Below, piece after piece: positions 41,404 to 41,760 of a stretch of DNA of 41,760 bases. Position 1 is the first letter of the stretch. Every line of letters begins with the position of its first letter. The stretch covers positions 1 to 41,760 of the forward strand of contig CAMRDW010000006.1 of NCBI GenBank assembly GCA_947041315.1, given 5' to 3'. The DNA comes from an uncultured Enterovibrio sp. GTDB taxonomy: Bacteria; Pseudomonadota; Gammaproteobacteria; Enterobacterales; Vibrionaceae. Below the pieces are notes generated by a model. That model was not told where the DNA came from. It did no database searches and worked only from the letters and a program-made list of their open reading frames with translations. The position numbers were made by a program, and so were the translations under genes.

Positions 41404-41760
41404 ATGATTCGTCTTTTATTTTCACCATTACCACGATTAGGACAAATTTCAGTCCCGAGAAGTCCCAATAACCTCCCAAGAATTCTCACGGTTAATAATA
41501 CGGAATCGATGATTTACAACCCGTACAGAAATAACCCTATGCCACAAGGCGCGGGGGTTCGCGGCCCAGTAATGAGGCAGCTATTAAACAGAGATCCTTC
41601 CATTTACAGACCCATTAACCGATTTGGACACACCCCTTCTTTACCGACAATTCAAGAAACCCCCTCCGCCCCTACCTCATCCTTGGTGAACACGCTAAAT
41701 AATCTTGGGATTTCGGCAAGAACAATATCAACCCCCACAGAGCCTCTTCAACCCATCAAT
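41404..41760 (+). CDS. N-terminal part of a proline/asparagine-rich protein of unknown function (runs off right edge)
   Basis: ATG at 41404 opens a frame with no stop to 41760 (119 codons): MIRLLFSPLPRLGQISVPRSPNNLPRILTVNNTESMIYNPYRNNPMPQGAGVRGPVMRQLL... Absent from the supplied ORF track because no stop is reached. Confidence 0.6.
   Translation, partial: MIRLLFSPLPRLGQISVPRSPNNLPRILTVNNTESMIYNPYRNNPMPQGAGVRGPVMRQLLNRDPSIYRPINRFGHTPSLPTIQETPSAPTSSLVNTLNNLGISARTISTPTEPLQPIN

Overview
This 41.8 kb window looks like a gammaproteobacterial chromosome with three parts. (A) About 1.5-22.5 kb, almost all on the minus strand, is the conserved envelope, lipid A and translation cluster: rpsB-tsf-pyrH-frr-uppS-cdsA-dxr-rseP-bamA-skp-lpxD-fabZ-lpxA-lpxB-rnhB-dnaE-accA-tilS. 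map-glnD lies on the plus strand, and a class-3-lipase-like gene sits between rpsB and map. (B) 28.2-37.2 kb is a visibly AT-rich chemosensory cluster on the plus strand: a CheY-like protein with an insertion, CheW, an MCP with two CHASE3-like modules, CheR, a CheD-(degenerate receiver)-CheB fusion, a CheA whose P1/HPt domain looks vestigial and lacks the phospho-accepting His motif, and a separate downstream protein carrying an intact HSLKGSA HPt. This split, rewired CheA phosphorelay is the most interesting system in the window. (C) 37.3-40.7 kb carries a Qnr-type pentapeptide-repeat protein apparently in line with truC and yqcC, divergent from DUF3549- and DUF3301-like genes. Part of a proline-rich ORF runs off the right edge. 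At least a dozen copies or fragments of a ~127 bp imperfectly palindromic intergenic repeat (TATACCCGTCGCCTTTGAAGCTGCG...CGCGCATCTTCAATTACTTTGGGTATA) are scattered through the window. They punctuate the chemosensory cluster, abut start and stop codons, and generate spurious ORFs. No transposase, CRISPR array, rRNA or tRNA was recognised. All family assignments come from reading motifs by eye; no searches were run.
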